Origin: Pseudobacteroides sp.
GTDB lineage: Bacteria > Bacillota > Clostridia > Acetivibrionales > DSM-2933
Direction of reading: 5' to 3'
Length of the DNA stretch: 64,000 nt
Assembly (NCBI RefSeq): GCF_036567765.1
Contig: NZ_DATCTU010000007.1
Coordinates: 124,001-188,000, forward strand
Both the position numbers and the translations under genes were made by a program. Below are positions 24,674-36,842 of this stretch, piece by piece (the stretch's first letter is position 1; each line of letters starts with the position of its first letter). The notes beneath the pieces are model-generated. The model made no database searches. It was not told the origin of the DNA and saw nothing but the letters and a program-made list of their open reading frames with translations.

Positions 24674-25704
24674 TGGGAAGGCTTTATATTAGTGAAGTTT
24701 TGAAGGACGACCACATCTTCCGGCTAACCGATGATACCGGAATGCTGCAGCACTCAAAATATTCCATTCCAGACCCGAACCATGGCTATACAACTGATGA
24801 CAATGCCAGAGCATTGATTATGGCACTGATGCTGTATGGCAGATATGAAAAGAAGAAATACCTTGATCTTGTTTATAGGTATGCATCCTTTATATTAAAC
24901 GCACAAAATAAAGAGGGCAAATTTAAAAACTTTATGAGCTATGACAGGAAATGGCTTGAGGAGGAAGGCTCGGAGGATTGCTTTGGTAGATGTCTGTGGG
25001 CGTTGGGATTTGCGCTTTTCAATGAATATACCCCTAAAGGGGTTAAGTACGGGCTTGCACATATACTAAAAAATGCGATGCCTCATGTGACTTCTCTCAA
25101 TTCACCAAGGGCAAAGGCATATTCCATCATAGGTCTTTCCCACCTTGAAGGCGAAGATGCGAGAAGGCTTGTTTTTGAAGCAGCTCAGTCCCTTTGCCGC
25201 CAGTATGAGGAGTACAGGGACGGAGATTGGAAGTGGTTTGAGAATATTGTAGCATATTGCAATAATGTTCTTCCATGGTCGCTCATATCTGCTTACAGGG
25301 CTACAGGAGAAAAGAGATTTCTTGATATAGCCGAGGAAAGCCTGGAGTTTCTTGGCGGGGTAACCTTTAAGGATGGATATTTCAAGCCTGTAGGCTGTAA
25401 TGGATGGCTTTTGAAGGGAGGGCACCCGGCTGAGTTCGATGAGCAGACGGTGGAAGCCTGTGAAGGAGTTTTAACCTATCTGGAGGCTTATGAAGCAACC
25501 GGAAAAAAGAAATATTTACATAAGGCGAAAAGCTGTCATGCATGGTACGAGGGTGTCAACTCCAAGGGAATCAGCCTTGTCGACAGCGAAACGGGAGGCT
25601 GCTATGACGGACTGACCCAGCAGGGTGTAAACCTGAATATGGGAGCGGAAAGCCTTGTTTCGTATGTAATATCGTATATGAAAATATCTGAGGTTAATGT
25701 GTGA
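24670..25704 (+). CDS. Alpha/alpha-barrel glycosidase-like protein
   Basis: 344 residues, start ATG 24670 overlapping the GT4 stop (24673 also possible). Repeated helical hairpins and motifs such as PDPNHGYTTDDNARALIMAL, SEDCFGRCLWALG and HPAEFDEQTVEACEG suggest a six-hairpin (alpha/alpha)6 barrel as in glycosidases, lyases or epimerases that act on sugar chains. Acidic pairs (DDN, ED, DE) could be catalytic, but I cannot assign a family. Tight coupling to the GT4 gene indicates a joint role in making or trimming a mannoside. Confidence 0.65.
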   Translation: MMGRLYISEVLKDDHIFRLTDDTGMLQHSKYSIPDPNHGYTTDDNARALIMALMLYGRYEKKKYLDLVYRYASFILNAQNKEGKFKNFMSYDRKWLEEEGSEDCFGRCLWALGFALFNEYTPKGVKYGLAHILKNAMPHVTSLNSPRAKAYSIIGLSHLEGEDARRLVFEAAQSLCRQYEEYRDGDWKWFENIVAYCNNVLPWSLISAYRATGEKRFLDIAEESLEFLGGVTFKDGYFKPVGCNGWLLKGGHPAEFDEQTVEACEGVLTYLEAYEATGKKKYLHKAKSCHAWYEGVNSKGISLVDSETGGCYDGLTQQGVNLNMGAESLVSYVISYMKISEVNV

Positions 25705-25722
25705 GAAAAGGAGTGAGGCAAA

Positions 25723-27087
25723 ATGAGCAGTATAAACGAAGGAATTTTCAGACAATACGATATACGGGGTATATACAATGAAGATTTGACGGCAAAGGAC
25801 GCAGAGCTTATCGGAAAAGCCTTTGGAACCTATATCAAAAGAAAAGGGGAGATAGAAGCTGTTGTAGGTAAGGATAACAGGAAATCCTCTCCCGAGCTCT
25901 TCAACAGCTTGGTAAAGGGGCTTCTGGATACAGGCATAAATGTAAAGGATATCGGAGTGGTGGTATCCCCCATATTCTACTACGCCACACACCTATATAA
26001 CATAAAATCAGGCATTATGATTACGGCAAGCCATAACCCTGCAAAATATAACGGCTTCAAGGTGCAGTATGACGGCAGGACATTATATGGTGAAGAGCTA
26101 CAGGATATCAAAAGGATGATTCAAGAGGATGATTTTGATAGCGGACAGGGAAAGCTGACTGTACAATCTCCTGTGAAGGACTATATAAGTATGGTAAAGG
26201 AAAAAATCAAGCTTCCGGGACGTAGGCTCAAGGTTGTGGTAGACTGCGGCAATGGTACAGCGGGGCTTTTTGCACCCAAGCTTCTTAAGGAGTTGGGCTG
26301 TGAGGCTATACCCCTTTATTGCGATTCCAACCCGGATTTCCCCAACCATTTTCCCGACCCGGTAAAGCCGGAAAACCTAAAGGATTTAATAAAGGCTGTC
26401 AAGGCCAACAAGGCAGATCTTGGGGTAGGCTTTGACGGGGATGGAGACCGGCTTGGGGTTGTTGACAACCAGGGTAACATCATATGGGGAGACATGCTGA
26501 TGATCCTTTTCTGGAGGGAGATACTGCCCAAGCACCCAGGCACTCCTGCCATTGTTGAGGTGAAGTGCTCCGAAACACTGGTGGACGAGGTAAAAAGACT
26601 CGGAGGGCAGCCTATATTCTACAAGACCGGCCATTCTCTCATAAAGGCAAAAATGAAGGAAATTAATGCAGTATTTACCGGAGAAATGTCCGGACATATG
26701 TTCTTTGCGGATGAGTATTTCGGGTATGATGATGCATTCTATGCATGTGCAAGGCTATTAAGAATCCTGTCTGGAAGCAGCAAGTCCTTAAGCGAGCTTT
26801 TGGCAGATGTGCCTAAAACCTATGCAACCCCTGAAATCAGGGTTGAGTGCACAGAGGAAGAAAAGCTCTTTTATGTGGGCAAGGCAAAAACATATTTTAA
26901 GGCTTCAGGCAATAACATCATTGATATAGATGGAGTTCGTGTACAGTTTGGTGACGGCTGGGGGTTGGTCAGAGCGTCAAATACAGGTCCTGAGCTTATC
27001 GTGCGGTGCGAGGCCAGAACTCCCGAGCGTCTTGAGCAGATAAAAAAGGAAATATCCGATTCAATCTGCCCGTTGAAGGTGGCTTAA
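25723..27087 (+). CDS. Phosphomannomutase/phosphoglucomutase
   Basis: 454 residues. All hexose-phosphate mutase motifs present: phosphoserine loop TASHNP (S103), metal loop DGDGDR (238-243), sugar loop GEMSGH and phosphate loop RASNTGPEL. Interconverts Man-6-P and Man-1-P (or the glucose forms). It links the mannose-6-phosphate isomerase at 38443 with the pyrophosphorylase at 22355. A small hairpin TTAAAAGC/GCTTTTAA overlaps its stop, 60 bases before groES. Confidence 0.93.
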   Translation: MSSINEGIFRQYDIRGIYNEDLTAKDAELIGKAFGTYIKRKGEIEAVVGKDNRKSSPELFNSLVKGLLDTGINVKDIGVVVSPIFYYATHLYNIKSGIMITASHNPAKYNGFKVQYDGRTLYGEELQDIKRMIQEDDFDSGQGKLTVQSPVKDYISMVKEKIKLPGRRLKVVVDCGNGTAGLFAPKLLKELGCEAIPLYCDSNPDFPNHFPDPVKPENLKDLIKAVKANKADLGVGFDGDGDRLGVVDNQGNIIWGDMLMILFWREILPKHPGTPAIVEVKCSETLVDEVKRLGGQPIFYKTGHSLIKAKMKEINAVFTGEMSGHMFFADEYFGYDDAFYACARLLRILSGSSKSLSELLADVPKTYATPEIRVECTEEEKLFYVGKAKTYFKASGNNIIDIDGVRVQFGDGWGLVRASNTGPELIVRCEARTPERLEQIKKEISDSICPLKVA

Positions 27088-27150
27088 AAGCATCAAGCTT
27101 TTAACAATATACTAAATTTAAATAAAAAGCATACGAAAGGAGTCGGTTGA

Positions 27151-27438
<288 letters not shown>

Positions 27439-27447
27439 GGAGGTTGA

Positions 27448-29076
<1,629 letters not shown>

Positions 29077-29102
29077 GACTTATAGTGGGATAGGAAATAT
29101 AC

Positions 29103-29140
29103 GCCAGCCACTGGAGGTACTGGAGGTACTGGTGGCTGGC
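29103..29140 (+). terminator. Hairpin after groEL
   Basis: GCCAGCCA (29103-29110) with TGGCTGGC (29133-29140); the loop holds a repeated CTGGAGGTA. Followed by TTTCCTCC only, so a weak terminator or an mRNA-stabilising structure at the end of groEL. Confidence 0.5.
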
Positions 29141-29178
29141 TTTCCTCCCATGAAGGTGGAGCGGAAGGAGGAAGATAT

Positions 29179-29763
29179 ATGTGGGGCGGCTTCTATGATA
29201 CTGTCATCTACTTTATGCTGTATGCGTTTGTTGGCTGGGTTGTTGAGGTTGCCTATGCTGCTTACAAGGAAAAACGGTTTGTAAACAGGGGTTTTCTGGC
29301 CGGACCCATATGTCCCATCTATGGATTTGGAGCTCTATTGATTTTGGGGCTTGATAGGTTTATCAAGTCCGGGTCAATGCCTTTTTACATGAGTATAGCT
29401 TCAGCAGTAGTTATTACAACCTTTCTGGAGTATGTAACAGGATACGTTATGGAAAAGCTCCTGGATATCAAGGCTTGGGATTACAGTGGAGAGGTATTGA
29501 ACCTGCATGGCCGGATTTGCCTTAAGTTTTCCTTGTTCTGGGGAATTCTTGCATATGTGCAGTTGACAGTCCTGCAGCCTGTGCTCTCGATATATGTGAA
29601 TGCAGCAGCTCAGCCAATCAAGCAGATTATTGCCGTGCTGTTGCTTGGTATGATAATAATCCATACCGCTAAAGCATTGGTCAGAATGGATACCGTAAGG
29701 CAGAGCATTGGTGACTTTAAAATATCGGCGTATTTTCACAGACAGAAGTCCTTTAAAGTGTAG
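29179..29763 (+). CDS. CmpB-type putative ABC transporter permease membrane protein
   Basis: 194 residues, ATG preceded by GGAAGGAGG. About five membrane helices, with the family elements YAFVGWVVEV near the start, GPICPIYGFGAL and WDYSGEVLNLHGRICLKFSLFWG in the middle, as in the small clostridial family called ABC-transporter type IV (CmpB). True function unknown, no ATPase gene nearby. Lies between groEL and the Hsp20 genes, probably part of the CIRCE operon. Confidence 0.75.
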   Translation: MWGGFYDTVIYFMLYAFVGWVVEVAYAAYKEKRFVNRGFLAGPICPIYGFGALLILGLDRFIKSGSMPFYMSIASAVVITTFLEYVTGYVMEKLLDIKAWDYSGEVLNLHGRICLKFSLFWGILAYVQLTVLQPVLSIYVNAAAQPIKQIIAVLLLGMIIIHTAKALVRMDTVRQSIGDFKISAYFHRQKSFKV

Positions 29764-29865
29764 CTTTAATACTTAACCCTTTATAAGATAAAATATTCCA
29801 AAAAATTAAGAAATTTTGAGATTTCAGAAGATAAACTTATAAAAATCAAACTCAGTGCAAATAAA

Positions 29866-29882
29866 AGTCAAAGATAGTCAAA
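29866..29882 (+). promoter_or_regulatory. CtsR operator
   Basis: AGTCAAA-GAT-AGTCAAA: a direct heptad repeat that fits the CtsR consensus (RGTCAAA NAN RGTCAAA) exactly. It lies 8 bases upstream of the -35 box listed next, placing the Hsp20-htrA-dnaJ-clpB block under class III heat-shock control as well. Confidence 0.85.
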
Positions 29883-29890
29883 GTCGAAAG

Positions 29891-29919
29891 TTGAAAAAGC
29901 AATATGAAAATTGTATAAC
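29891..29919 (+). promoter_or_regulatory. Internal promoter before Hsp20 genes
   Basis: TTGAAA (29891-29896), 17-base spacer, TATAAC (29914-29919), about 60 bases before the first Hsp20 start. Confidence 0.65.
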
Positions 29920-29978
29920 TAATAGTGTAAGGAACGAATAAGAATAAAAATGAACTGAGATGATTGGAGGTGTTGTTT

Positions 29979-30434
29979 ATGTTCGGATTGGTTCCATTTG
30001 AAAGAAAGGGCAGAGGTGTTCAAAGGAGAAACGGTGACTATTTTGACATTGACAGCATTTTTGAGAATTTCTTCAACGATGCGGTTCTTCCTTCCTTCTA
30101 CAGAAACAGCAGCCAGATGAAAGTGGACATCAGGGAAACCGAAAGGGAATTTATTCTCGAGGCAGAGCTTGCAGGCTTTTGCAAGGAAGATGTCCATATA
30201 GATGCAACAGAAGACAGGCTTACTATCTCGGTTAAAGGAAAGGAACAGAAGGGAGAAGCTGAAAACGTATATGTAAGGAAGGAAAGAAAAGCGCTGGCAA
30301 TGGAAAGAAGCTTTGCAATTTCAAATATTGCAACGGATAAGATATCCGCCAAAATGGAGAATGGAATTCTCACCGTTACACTGCCCAAGGTGGAGCAGGT
30401 ACAGCAAAAAACCAGGAAAATTGATATTAAATAA
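29979..30434 (+). CDS. hsp20: Hsp20 small heat-shock protein
   Basis: 151 residues from ATG 29979 (TTGGAGG upstream). Alpha-crystallin domain from about residue 45: MKVDIRETEREFILEAELAGF, DRLTISVKGKE, and the GILTVTLPKV strand, ending in a basic tail KTRKIDIK. ATP-independent holdase that keeps unfolded proteins soluble. Tandem paralog of the next gene: both start (M)xxL(V/I)PFERK and share FENFFND. Confidence 0.95.
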   Translation: MFGLVPFERKGRGVQRRNGDYFDIDSIFENFFNDAVLPSFYRNSSQMKVDIRETEREFILEAELAGFCKEDVHIDATEDRLTISVKGKEQKGEAENVYVRKERKALAMERSFAISNIATDKISAKMENGILTVTLPKVEQVQQKTRKIDIK

Positions 30435-30479
30435 AACCACAAGCTAAACTTTAATTCAATCATTATGGAGGTGTTATGT

Positions 30480-30944
30480 ATGTCAAGCTTGATACCGTTT
30501 GAAAGGAAAAACAATGGAGTACAAAGAAAAAATGGCAGTCTGTTCGATCTCTTTGATATGGACAGGGTATTTGAAAATTTCTTCAACGACACGGTTTTTC
30601 CATCTCACTTCAATAACAGCGGACAGATGAGAGTGGACATCAGTGAAAATGACAGGGAATATATCCTTGAGGCAGAGCTGCCAGGGGTTAAAAAGGACGA
30701 AATCAACCTGGAGGTTCATGACGACAGACTGACAATCAGCGTGAAGAAGGATGAAAAGGCAGAGGAAAAGAAGGATAATTACTTAAGAAGGGAAAGAAGA
30801 ACAAGCTCCATGGTCAGGTCTTTTTCCATTGAGAATATTATCAGCGACAAGATTACGGCAAAGCATGAAAATGGTATTCTCACACTGATACTCCCAAAAA
30901 AGGAAGAAACCAAACCCAAGGGAAGGAAAATCGATATTTCATAA
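30480..30944 (+). CDS. hsp20: Hsp20 small heat-shock protein (tandem copy)
   Basis: 154 residues from ATG 30480; GGAGG 9 bases upstream, preferred over an ATG at 30465 that overlaps this site. Crystallin domain with VDISENDREYILEAELPGVKKDE, DRLTISVKKDE and NGILTLILPKKEE; tail KGRKIDIS. Clearly a duplicate of the preceding gene with a slightly longer N-terminal part. Expected to form mixed oligomers or serve different clients. Confidence 0.95.
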   Translation: MSSLIPFERKNNGVQRKNGSLFDLFDMDRVFENFFNDTVFPSHFNNSGQMRVDISENDREYILEAELPGVKKDEINLEVHDDRLTISVKKDEKAEEKKDNYLRRERRTSSMVRSFSIENIISDKITAKHENGILTLILPKKEETKPKGRKIDIS

Positions 30945-30970
30945 TTACTGCCCGATGTATGTTGGAAAGA

Positions 30971-31008
30971 CTGCAAGCCCCTTTATCTTCATGATAAGGG
31001 GTTTGCAG
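30971..31008 (+). terminator. Strong hairpin between hsp20 and htrA
   Basis: CTGCAAGCCCCTTTATC and GATAAGGGGTTTGCAG pair over about 16 positions with one bulge, 5-base loop. It is not followed by a T-run, so more likely an mRNA processing or stability element than a full stop. Confidence 0.55.
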
Positions 31009-31046
31009 CTATATAAAGTATACATAGGTTAAGAGAGGTGATAGGC

Positions 31047-32321
31047 ATGAGGTTTTTCAGTAAAAGACTCCTAAAAAGAGGCTATGACAATTATGAAAAA
31101 TTTATGAATTTTAACTCTGCTTACAGAAGGGATGGTAAATATGATGACCGGAGCAGGGATGGCAGAAGAGTATACAGGACTGTCGCTTTGGTGCTGGTAT
31201 GCTGCATATTGACAAGTCTTATGGTGGGTGGCGGATTATATATGAAGCTTTCCAACGATATAAAAGAGCTAACCATGCTGTCAGCAAACCAGGCAAAAGC
31301 GGATACGGTTATAGGGAATAGAGCGGTAAACCTTGAGAGTGCATTGAAGCTTGCATCAGATAGCGGCTCTTCTGTTACTAATATAGCAAAGAAGGTCGGG
31401 CCTTCCATTGTTGGTATAAGAATGCTGACACAAAGCCCGCGAAGCTGGTATTTTGATGATGAAATGGCTCAATCCAAGGCTGAAGGCTCGGGGATTGTAA
31501 TAACCGCAGATGGATATATAATGACTAACTACCATGTTGTTCAGTATGCTGACCCGAAGAATTCGAGAAGCAAAAATACGACACTGGAAGTATTTTTGGC
31601 TGATAAACGGCAAGCAAAGGCAAAATTTATCGGTGGCGATCCCAAAAATGACCTTGCGGTGATAAAAATCGATATGGATAATTTGACGGCGGCAGAACTC
31701 GGAGACTCAGCAACCCTTGAGGTCGGCGAGCTGGCAGTTGCAATCGGAAATCCATTAGGCCTTGAGTTCCAGGGTTCAGTAACTGCAGGTGTAATCAGTG
31801 CTCTTAACAGAACTGTGAGCGTTGATGACAAAACCTTGAACCTGATCCAGACGGATGCTGCCATAAATCCTGGCAACAGCGGCGGTGCTCTTGTCAATTC
31901 AAGAGGGCAGGTTGTTGGAATCAATACAGTGAAAATATCGGTTTCAGGTGTTGAGGGACTTGGATTTGCCATTCCCATCAACGATGCGAAGCCCATTGTC
32001 GACCAATTGATGATGTTCGGGTATGTCAAGGGCAGACCGTTTATAGGTATATCAGGAAGAGAAATTACAGATGCAATTGCACGCCAGTATGATCTTCCGG
32101 TAGGTATCTACATTCTTGAGGTTACACCTGACAGCGGTGCTGCTAAAGCAGGAATTCAAAAAGGAGATATTCTTGTTTCAATAGCAGGCAAGGATGTACG
32201 CACCATGAAAGAGGTGGACAATATCAAGAAGAACTATAAAGCGGGAGACAGTGTAGATGTTACGGTGGTCAGAAATGGCAGTAAGGTGAAGCTTTCGCTA
32301 ACCTTCTCAGAAGAACGCTAA
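31047..32321 (+). CDS. htrA: HtrA/DegP-family membrane-anchored serine protease
   Basis: 424 residues from ATG 31047 (AGAGAGG upstream). Basic N-terminus, one membrane anchor at about 45-67, then a trypsin-like domain with H163 (NYHVV), D202 (NDLAV) and S278 (GNSGG), and one PDZ domain at the end (FIGISGREITD...GAAKAGIQKGDILVSIAGKDV). Degrades misfolded proteins outside the membrane. Length and layout are usual for Firmicutes HtrA. Part of the CtsR-headed block. Confidence 0.95.
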   Translation: MRFFSKRLLKRGYDNYEKFMNFNSAYRRDGKYDDRSRDGRRVYRTVALVLVCCILTSLMVGGGLYMKLSNDIKELTMLSANQAKADTVIGNRAVNLESALKLASDSGSSVTNIAKKVGPSIVGIRMLTQSPRSWYFDDEMAQSKAEGSGIVITADGYIMTNYHVVQYADPKNSRSKNTTLEVFLADKRQAKAKFIGGDPKNDLAVIKIDMDNLTAAELGDSATLEVGELAVAIGNPLGLEFQGSVTAGVISALNRTVSVDDKTLNLIQTDAAINPGNSGGALVNSRGQVVGINTVKISVSGVEGLGFAIPINDAKPIVDQLMMFGYVKGRPFIGISGREITDAIARQYDLPVGIYILEVTPDSGAAKAGIQKGDILVSIAGKDVRTMKEVDNIKKNYKAGDSVDVTVVRNGSKVKLSLTFSEER

Positions 32322-32423
32322 TAACGGACGGCTTCACCAAAAGAAATCCTCTATTACTGCTTTTAATGCACCAGGGGATGAACAAAGCCGGATAATTAGA
32401 AAGGCATGTGATAGGAGGGAGGT

Positions 32424-33113
32424 ATGCTTATGGATATGTATTATATAATCCTTGTATTGTCGGCATTTATATTTTCGTTGTTTGCCCAGTTCAAGGTAAC
32501 AAGTATATTTAGAAAATACAGCGATATGCCCAACAACCGGTATATGACAGGAGCACAGGCCTCTAGAATGCTCCTTGATCGTCACGGTCTTTACGATGTT
32601 GGTGTGGAACCTGTCCCAGGAGAGCTGACCGACCATTACGACCCCAGGACCAAGACAGTAAGGCTGTCAGAGAGTGTATATTACAGCACGTCTCTGGCAG
32701 CCCTCGGGGTTGCCGCCCATGAAACAGGACATGCAGTCCAGCATGCAGCAGGGTATATGCCGCTGGTACTAAGGAGCAGCCTTGTGCCTGTTGCAAACAT
32801 AGGCTCGGCAGTGGGACCGTATCTTGCTATGTTTGGACTGATGCTTAACATGCCGTATCTGTTACAGCTCGGGATCATTCTTTTTATTGGAGCTGTAGCC
32901 TTTTACCTCATAACGCTTCCGGTTGAGTTCAATGCCAGCAAGAGGGCTATACAAATGCTGAAGGGTGAATATGTATTGAATTATGCTGAAGTACAGCCGG
33001 TAAAGATAGTGCTGGGAGCCGCGGCAATGACATATGTTGCATCTGCCGCAGTAGCAATGGCAAACCTTATTAGGCTGGTGCTTCTGGCAGGAAGCCGGGA
33101 TGAGGAGGCATAA
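32424..33113 (+). CDS. YugP-type membrane zinc metallopeptidase
   Basis: 229 residues from ATG 32424 (AGGAGG 5 bases upstream; ATG 32430 is a possible alternative). N-terminal helix, then HETGH (99-103, zinc His-Glu-x-x-His) followed by AVQHAAGY, and several membrane helices. This is the neutral zinc metallopeptidase family 2 (YugP), different from HtpX although topologically alike. Likely membrane protein quality control, fitting its place between htrA and dnaJ. Confidence 0.9.
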   Translation: MLMDMYYIILVLSAFIFSLFAQFKVTSIFRKYSDMPNNRYMTGAQASRMLLDRHGLYDVGVEPVPGELTDHYDPRTKTVRLSESVYYSTSLAALGVAAHETGHAVQHAAGYMPLVLRSSLVPVANIGSAVGPYLAMFGLMLNMPYLLQLGIILFIGAVAFYLITLPVEFNASKRAIQMLKGEYVLNYAEVQPVKIVLGAAAMTYVASAAVAMANLIRLVLLAGSRDEEA

Positions 33114-33179
33114 AATATATTGATGCATACAAAATATATATGGTATGGTTCATAAACAAAACGGAAGGAGGTGTACTTC

Positions 33180-34118
33180 ATGCAGTACAAGGATTACTAC
33201 AGCATCTTAGGACTTGATAAAAATGCTTCCCAGGAGGATATAAAAAAGGCCTACAGGAAGCTTGCAAAAAAATATCACCCTGATACCAATCCCGGAAACA
33301 AGCAGGCAGAGGAAAAATTTAAGGATGTCAACGAGGCATACGAGGTCTTGAGTGACCCTGAGAAGAGAAAAAAATACGATAATTTCGGTAATGAATACAA
33401 TTTCCAGAACGGCTATGATTTTGACCCGTCACAGTTCGGGTTTGGAAAGAATGTGAAGTATGAGTTCAGGACAGGCGGGGGAATGGATCACAGCGACTTC
33501 TTCAATATGTTTTTTGGAGGAGGAGGCTTTGGCTTTGACAGCTTTTTTGACCATGCAGGTGTAAATAACAGGAGCAGACGGTCTTCATATCATGGGGAAG
33601 ATATTGAGGCGGAATTGGAAATCATTCCCGAGGAAGGTTTTCAAGGAGTGGAAAAAAGGATATCTATCAGGGGACAGGGTGGAACAAAAAGCCTTTCGTT
33701 TAAAATCCCCAAGGGTGTGAGAGACGGAGAAAGGGTAAGACTTCAAGGGCAAGGAGAGGCAGGCTTTAATGGAGGACAAAACGGAGATTTATTTCTTACC
33801 CTCAGGATAAAGCCCAGTGAACGCTTTACTCTTGAGGGTAACGATTTGACAATGACAGTGAATATAATGCCGTGGGATGCTGCCCTGGGCAGCGAAACAG
33901 CGGTTGATACCATAGATGGCAGGATTTTAGTAAAGATACCGGCAGGAATACAAACCGACAGCAAAATACGTGTTTCAGGAAAAGGGTATGTGGACAGAAC
34001 AGGCAGAAGAGGAGATCTATACCTCAAAATACGGATTGTAAACCCAAGCCATCTGACCAACGAAATGAAGGAGCTTTATGAAAAGCTCAGGCAGGCATCA
34101 AGGGTCAGGGCTATGTAA
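33180..34118 (+). CDS. DnaJ-like co-chaperone (CbpA type)
   Basis: 312 residues from ATG 33180 (GGAGG upstream). J-domain with HPD at 33-35, Gly/Phe-rich region ([23 protein letters not shown]), and two C-terminal substrate-binding beta domains ([30 protein letters not shown]). The Zn-finger CxxCxGxG repeats of true DnaJ are absent, so it is class II (CbpA). Stimulates a DnaK, not in the window, and can feed ClpB, the next gene. Confidence 0.93.
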   Translation: MQYKDYYSILGLDKNASQEDIKKAYRKLAKKYHPDTNPGNKQAEEKFKDVNEAYEVLSDPEKRKKYDNFGNEYNFQNGYDFDPSQFGFGKNVKYEFRTGGGMDHSDFFNMFFGGGGFGFDSFFDHAGVNNRSRRSSYHGEDIEAELEIIPEEGFQGVEKRISIRGQGGTKSLSFKIPKGVRDGERVRLQGQGEAGFNGGQNGDLFLTLRIKPSERFTLEGNDLTMTVNIMPWDAALGSETAVDTIDGRILVKIPAGIQTDSKIRVSGKGYVDRTGRRGDLYLKIRIVNPSHLTNEMKELYEKLRQASRVRAM

Positions 34119-34139
34119 AAGAATAGGAGGGAGTAAGCC

Positions 34140-36731
34140 ATGAATATAGATAAATTCACAGAAAAAGCCCAGGCTGCGGTTTCAGCAGCTCAGGACATAG
34201 CAGTTAGAATGGGACACCAGCAGGTGGACGGAGAGCACATCCACCTTGCACTGGCAGCCCAGGAGGACGGCCTTATTCCAAAGCTCTTAGGATATATGGG
34301 GCAGGATGTCCAGCTATATATAAAGGATATTGAGATAGAGCTTGAAAAGCTACCAAAGGTATACGGTGGCGGAGCCTCAAGCCTGTATGCCACAAGGCGC
34401 TTCAACGAAGTCCTGATCCATGCGGAGGATGAGGCGAAGCGGTTCAAGGATGAGTATACAAGCGTGGAGCATATTTATATGGCGCTGCTGAAGGAAAAGA
34501 ATACTCCTTCACAGACCATATTCATACGTTTTGGGATTACACTGGAGAAATTTATGGCGGCTCTTGGCAAGGTACGGAGCAACCAGAGAATTACATCAAA
34601 AAACCCGGAAGAAACCTATGATGCTTTAAAAAGGTTCGGACGTGACCTGGTGGAGCTTGCAAAAAGCGGAAAGCTTGACCCTGTTATCGGCAGGGATGCT
34701 GAAATCCGGCGGGCCATAAGGATACTCTCCAGAAGAACCAAGAACAACCCTGTATTGATTGGCGAACCGGGTGTCGGAAAGACTGCCGTAGTGGAGGGAC
34801 TTGCTCAGAGGATATTGAAGGGGGATGTCCCCGAGGGCTTAAAGGATAAGACTATTTTCGCCCTTGACATGGGTGCACTGATTGCAGGGGCGAAATACAG
34901 GGGTGAATTTGAAGAAAGGCTTAAGGCTGTACTCAATGATGTCAACAAGTCAAATGGGCGGATCATTTTATTTATAGATGAGCTTCACAACATTGTGGGA
35001 GCAGGAAAAGCGGAAGGGGCAATGGATGCAGGAAATATATTAAAGCCTATGCTGGCCAGAGGAGAGCTTCACTGCATAGGTGCAACCACGCTGGATGAAT
35101 ACAGGAAGTATATCGAAAAGGATGCAGCCCTTGAGAGAAGGTTCCAGCCCATTGTGGTGGATCAGCCCACAGTAGAGGACACCATTTCCATATTAAGAGG
35201 CCTTAAGGAGCGCTTTGAAATCCATCATGGAGTCAGAATTACCGACAGCGCCATCATTGCATGCAGTGTGTTGTCAAACAGGTATATCAGCGACCGCTTC
35301 CTTCCCGACAAGGCCATTGATTTGATGGACGAAGCTGCGGCTATGATAAGGACTGAAATTGACAGCATGCCCACTGAACTGGACGAAATACAGAGGCGAA
35401 TCATGCAGCTGGAAATTGAGCGACAGGCGCTTAAAAAGGAAGAAGACGAAGCTTCAAGGGAAAGACTTTCAACCCTGGAGAAGGAAATTTCATCCCTGAA
35501 GGAAAAATCTGACGGCATGAAAGCACAATGGGAGATGGAAAAAGAGAATATAAAAAGAGAGAAGGAATTAAAGGAGCAGATTGAGGAGGTAAAAAGGCAG
35601 ATAGAAGAAGCAGAAAGGTCCTACGACCTTGACAAGCTGGCAGTCTTGAAGCACGGAAGGCTTCCTGAACTCCAGAGGAGCCTTGAGGAGGAAAAACAGC
35701 GTAAGAAATCGAACGAAGGTGTACTGCTGAAGGAAGAGGTTACCGAGGAGGAAATTGCTGAAATTGTTTCACGATGGACAGGGATACCTGTAACAAGACT
35801 GGTGGAGAATGAACGGGATAAGCTTTTAAACCTTGAAGAACTTCTGCACAAGCGTGTGGTAGGTCAGGACGAAGCGGTTACAGCAGTAAGCAATGCAGTA
35901 ATTCGTGCAAGGTCGGGCTTGAAGGACCCGAGAAAGCCTATAGGCTCCTTCATATTCCTTGGCCCCACCGGAGTAGGTAAAACCGAGCTTGCCAAGGCAC
36001 TGTCCCAGGCCCTCTTTGACAGCGATGAGAATGTAGTGCGAATTGATATGTCGGAGTATATGGAAAAGCATGCGGTTGCAAGGCTTATTGGTGCACCACC
36101 TGGTTATGTAGGGTATGAAGAGGGAGGACAGCTAACCGAGGCTGTAAGGAGAAAGCCCTACTGTGTGATTCTCTTTGATGAAATCGAAAAAGCACATCCT
36201 GAAGTATTCAATGTGCTTCTTCAATTACTGGACGATGGCCGGCTTACCGACAGCCAGGGCAGGACGGTGGATTTCAAGAATACGGTTGTCATCATGACCT
36301 CCAACATAGGAAGCCAGCACCTATTGAATGCTATAGGAGCAGATGGAGAAATTGATGAAAACACAAGAGAGTATGTACTGGGAGAATTGAACAGGCACTT
36401 CAAGCCTGAGTTTTTAAACCGTGTAGATGAGGTTGTGCTGTTCAAGCCCTTAAGAAAGGCAGAAATTGTTAAGATTATCGACCTGGCCTTGGCGGACATC
36501 CAAAGAAGGCTGGATGACAGGCGCATAGGGCTTAAGGTATCGGAGGCAGCAAAGCAGTACATGGCTCAAAATGCATATAATCCTGTGTTTGGTGCAAGAC
36601 CTGTAAAACGGTACATGCAGAAATTCATTGAAACCGAGATAGGTAAAAGGATTATAAATGGCGAGGTAAGTGAGGGTAAAAATATTCATATAGACGTTTT
36701 GGACAATACGCTGAAAATCCATATAGATTAA
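34140..36731 (+). CDS. clpB: ClpB disaggregase
   Basis: 863 residues, normal ClpB length. Clp N-domain, first AAA+ module with Walker A GEPGVGKT (208-215) and [23 protein letters not shown], a coiled-coil middle domain at about 410-525 (rich in Glu/Lys), and second AAA+ module with GPTGVGKTE (about 608-616) and [16 protein letters not shown]. No ClpP-binding IGL loop seen. Rescues aggregated proteins together with DnaK/DnaJ and Hsp20s, several of which are encoded just upstream. Confidence 0.97.
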   Translation: MNIDKFTEKAQAAVSAAQDIAVRMGHQQVDGEHIHLALAAQEDGLIPKLLGYMGQDVQLYIKDIEIELEKLPKVYGGGASSLYATRRFNEVLIHAEDEAKRFKDEYTSVEHIYMALLKEKNTPSQTIFIRFGITLEKFMAALGKVRSNQRITSKNPEETYDALKRFGRDLVELAKSGKLDPVIGRDAEIRRAIRILSRRTKNNPVLIGEPGVGKTAVVEGLAQRILKGDVPEGLKDKTIFALDMGALIAGAKYRGEFEERLKAVLNDVNKSNGRIILFIDELHNIVGAGKAEGAMDAGNILKPMLARGELHCIGATTLDEYRKYIEKDAALERRFQPIVVDQPTVEDTISILRGLKERFEIHHGVRITDSAIIACSVLSNRYISDRFLPDKAIDLMDEAAAMIRTEIDSMPTELDEIQRRIMQLEIERQALKKEEDEASRERLSTLEKEISSLKEKSDGMKAQWEMEKENIKREKELKEQIEEVKRQIEEAERSYDLDKLAVLKHGRLPELQRSLEEEKQRKKSNEGVLLKEEVTEEEIAEIVSRWTGIPVTRLVENERDKLLNLEELLHKRVVGQDEAVTAVSNAVIRARSGLKDPRKPIGSFIFLGPTGVGKTELAKALSQALFDSDENVVRIDMSEYMEKHAVARLIGAPPGYVGYEEGGQLTEAVRRKPYCVILFDEIEKAHPEVFNVLLQLLDDGRLTDSQGRTVDFKNTVVIMTSNIGSQHLLNAIGADGEIDENTREYVLGELNRHFKPEFLNRVDEVVLFKPLRKAEIVKIIDLALADIQRRLDDRRIGLKVSEAAKQYMAQNAYNPVFGARPVKRYMQKFIETEIGKRIINGEVSEGKNIHIDVLDNTLKIHID

Positions 36732-36778
36732 GGCTTTCAGGAAAAATATTAAAAATTTTAAAAAAAATTTGAGCAGCC

Positions 36779-36807
36779 TTGACAGTAAATTTGAGATTTT
36801 ATATCAT
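36779..36807 (+). promoter_or_regulatory. Second CIRCE promoter
   Basis: TTGACA (36779-36784), 17-base spacer, TATCAT (36802-36807); same geometry as the promoter at 21046, with CIRCE starting 4 bases after the -10 box. Confidence 0.85.
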
Positions 36808-36811
36808 ATTA

Positions 36812-36838
36812 TTAGCACTCTAATTGAGTGAGTGCTAA
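36812..36838 (+). promoter_or_regulatory. Second CIRCE operator (HrcA site)
   Basis: Perfect TTAGCACTC, 9 bases, GAGTGCTAA. Heads the exported-protein/manA/ctc genes, making these predicted HrcA targets. Confidence 0.97.
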
Positions 36839-36842
36839 GTGA

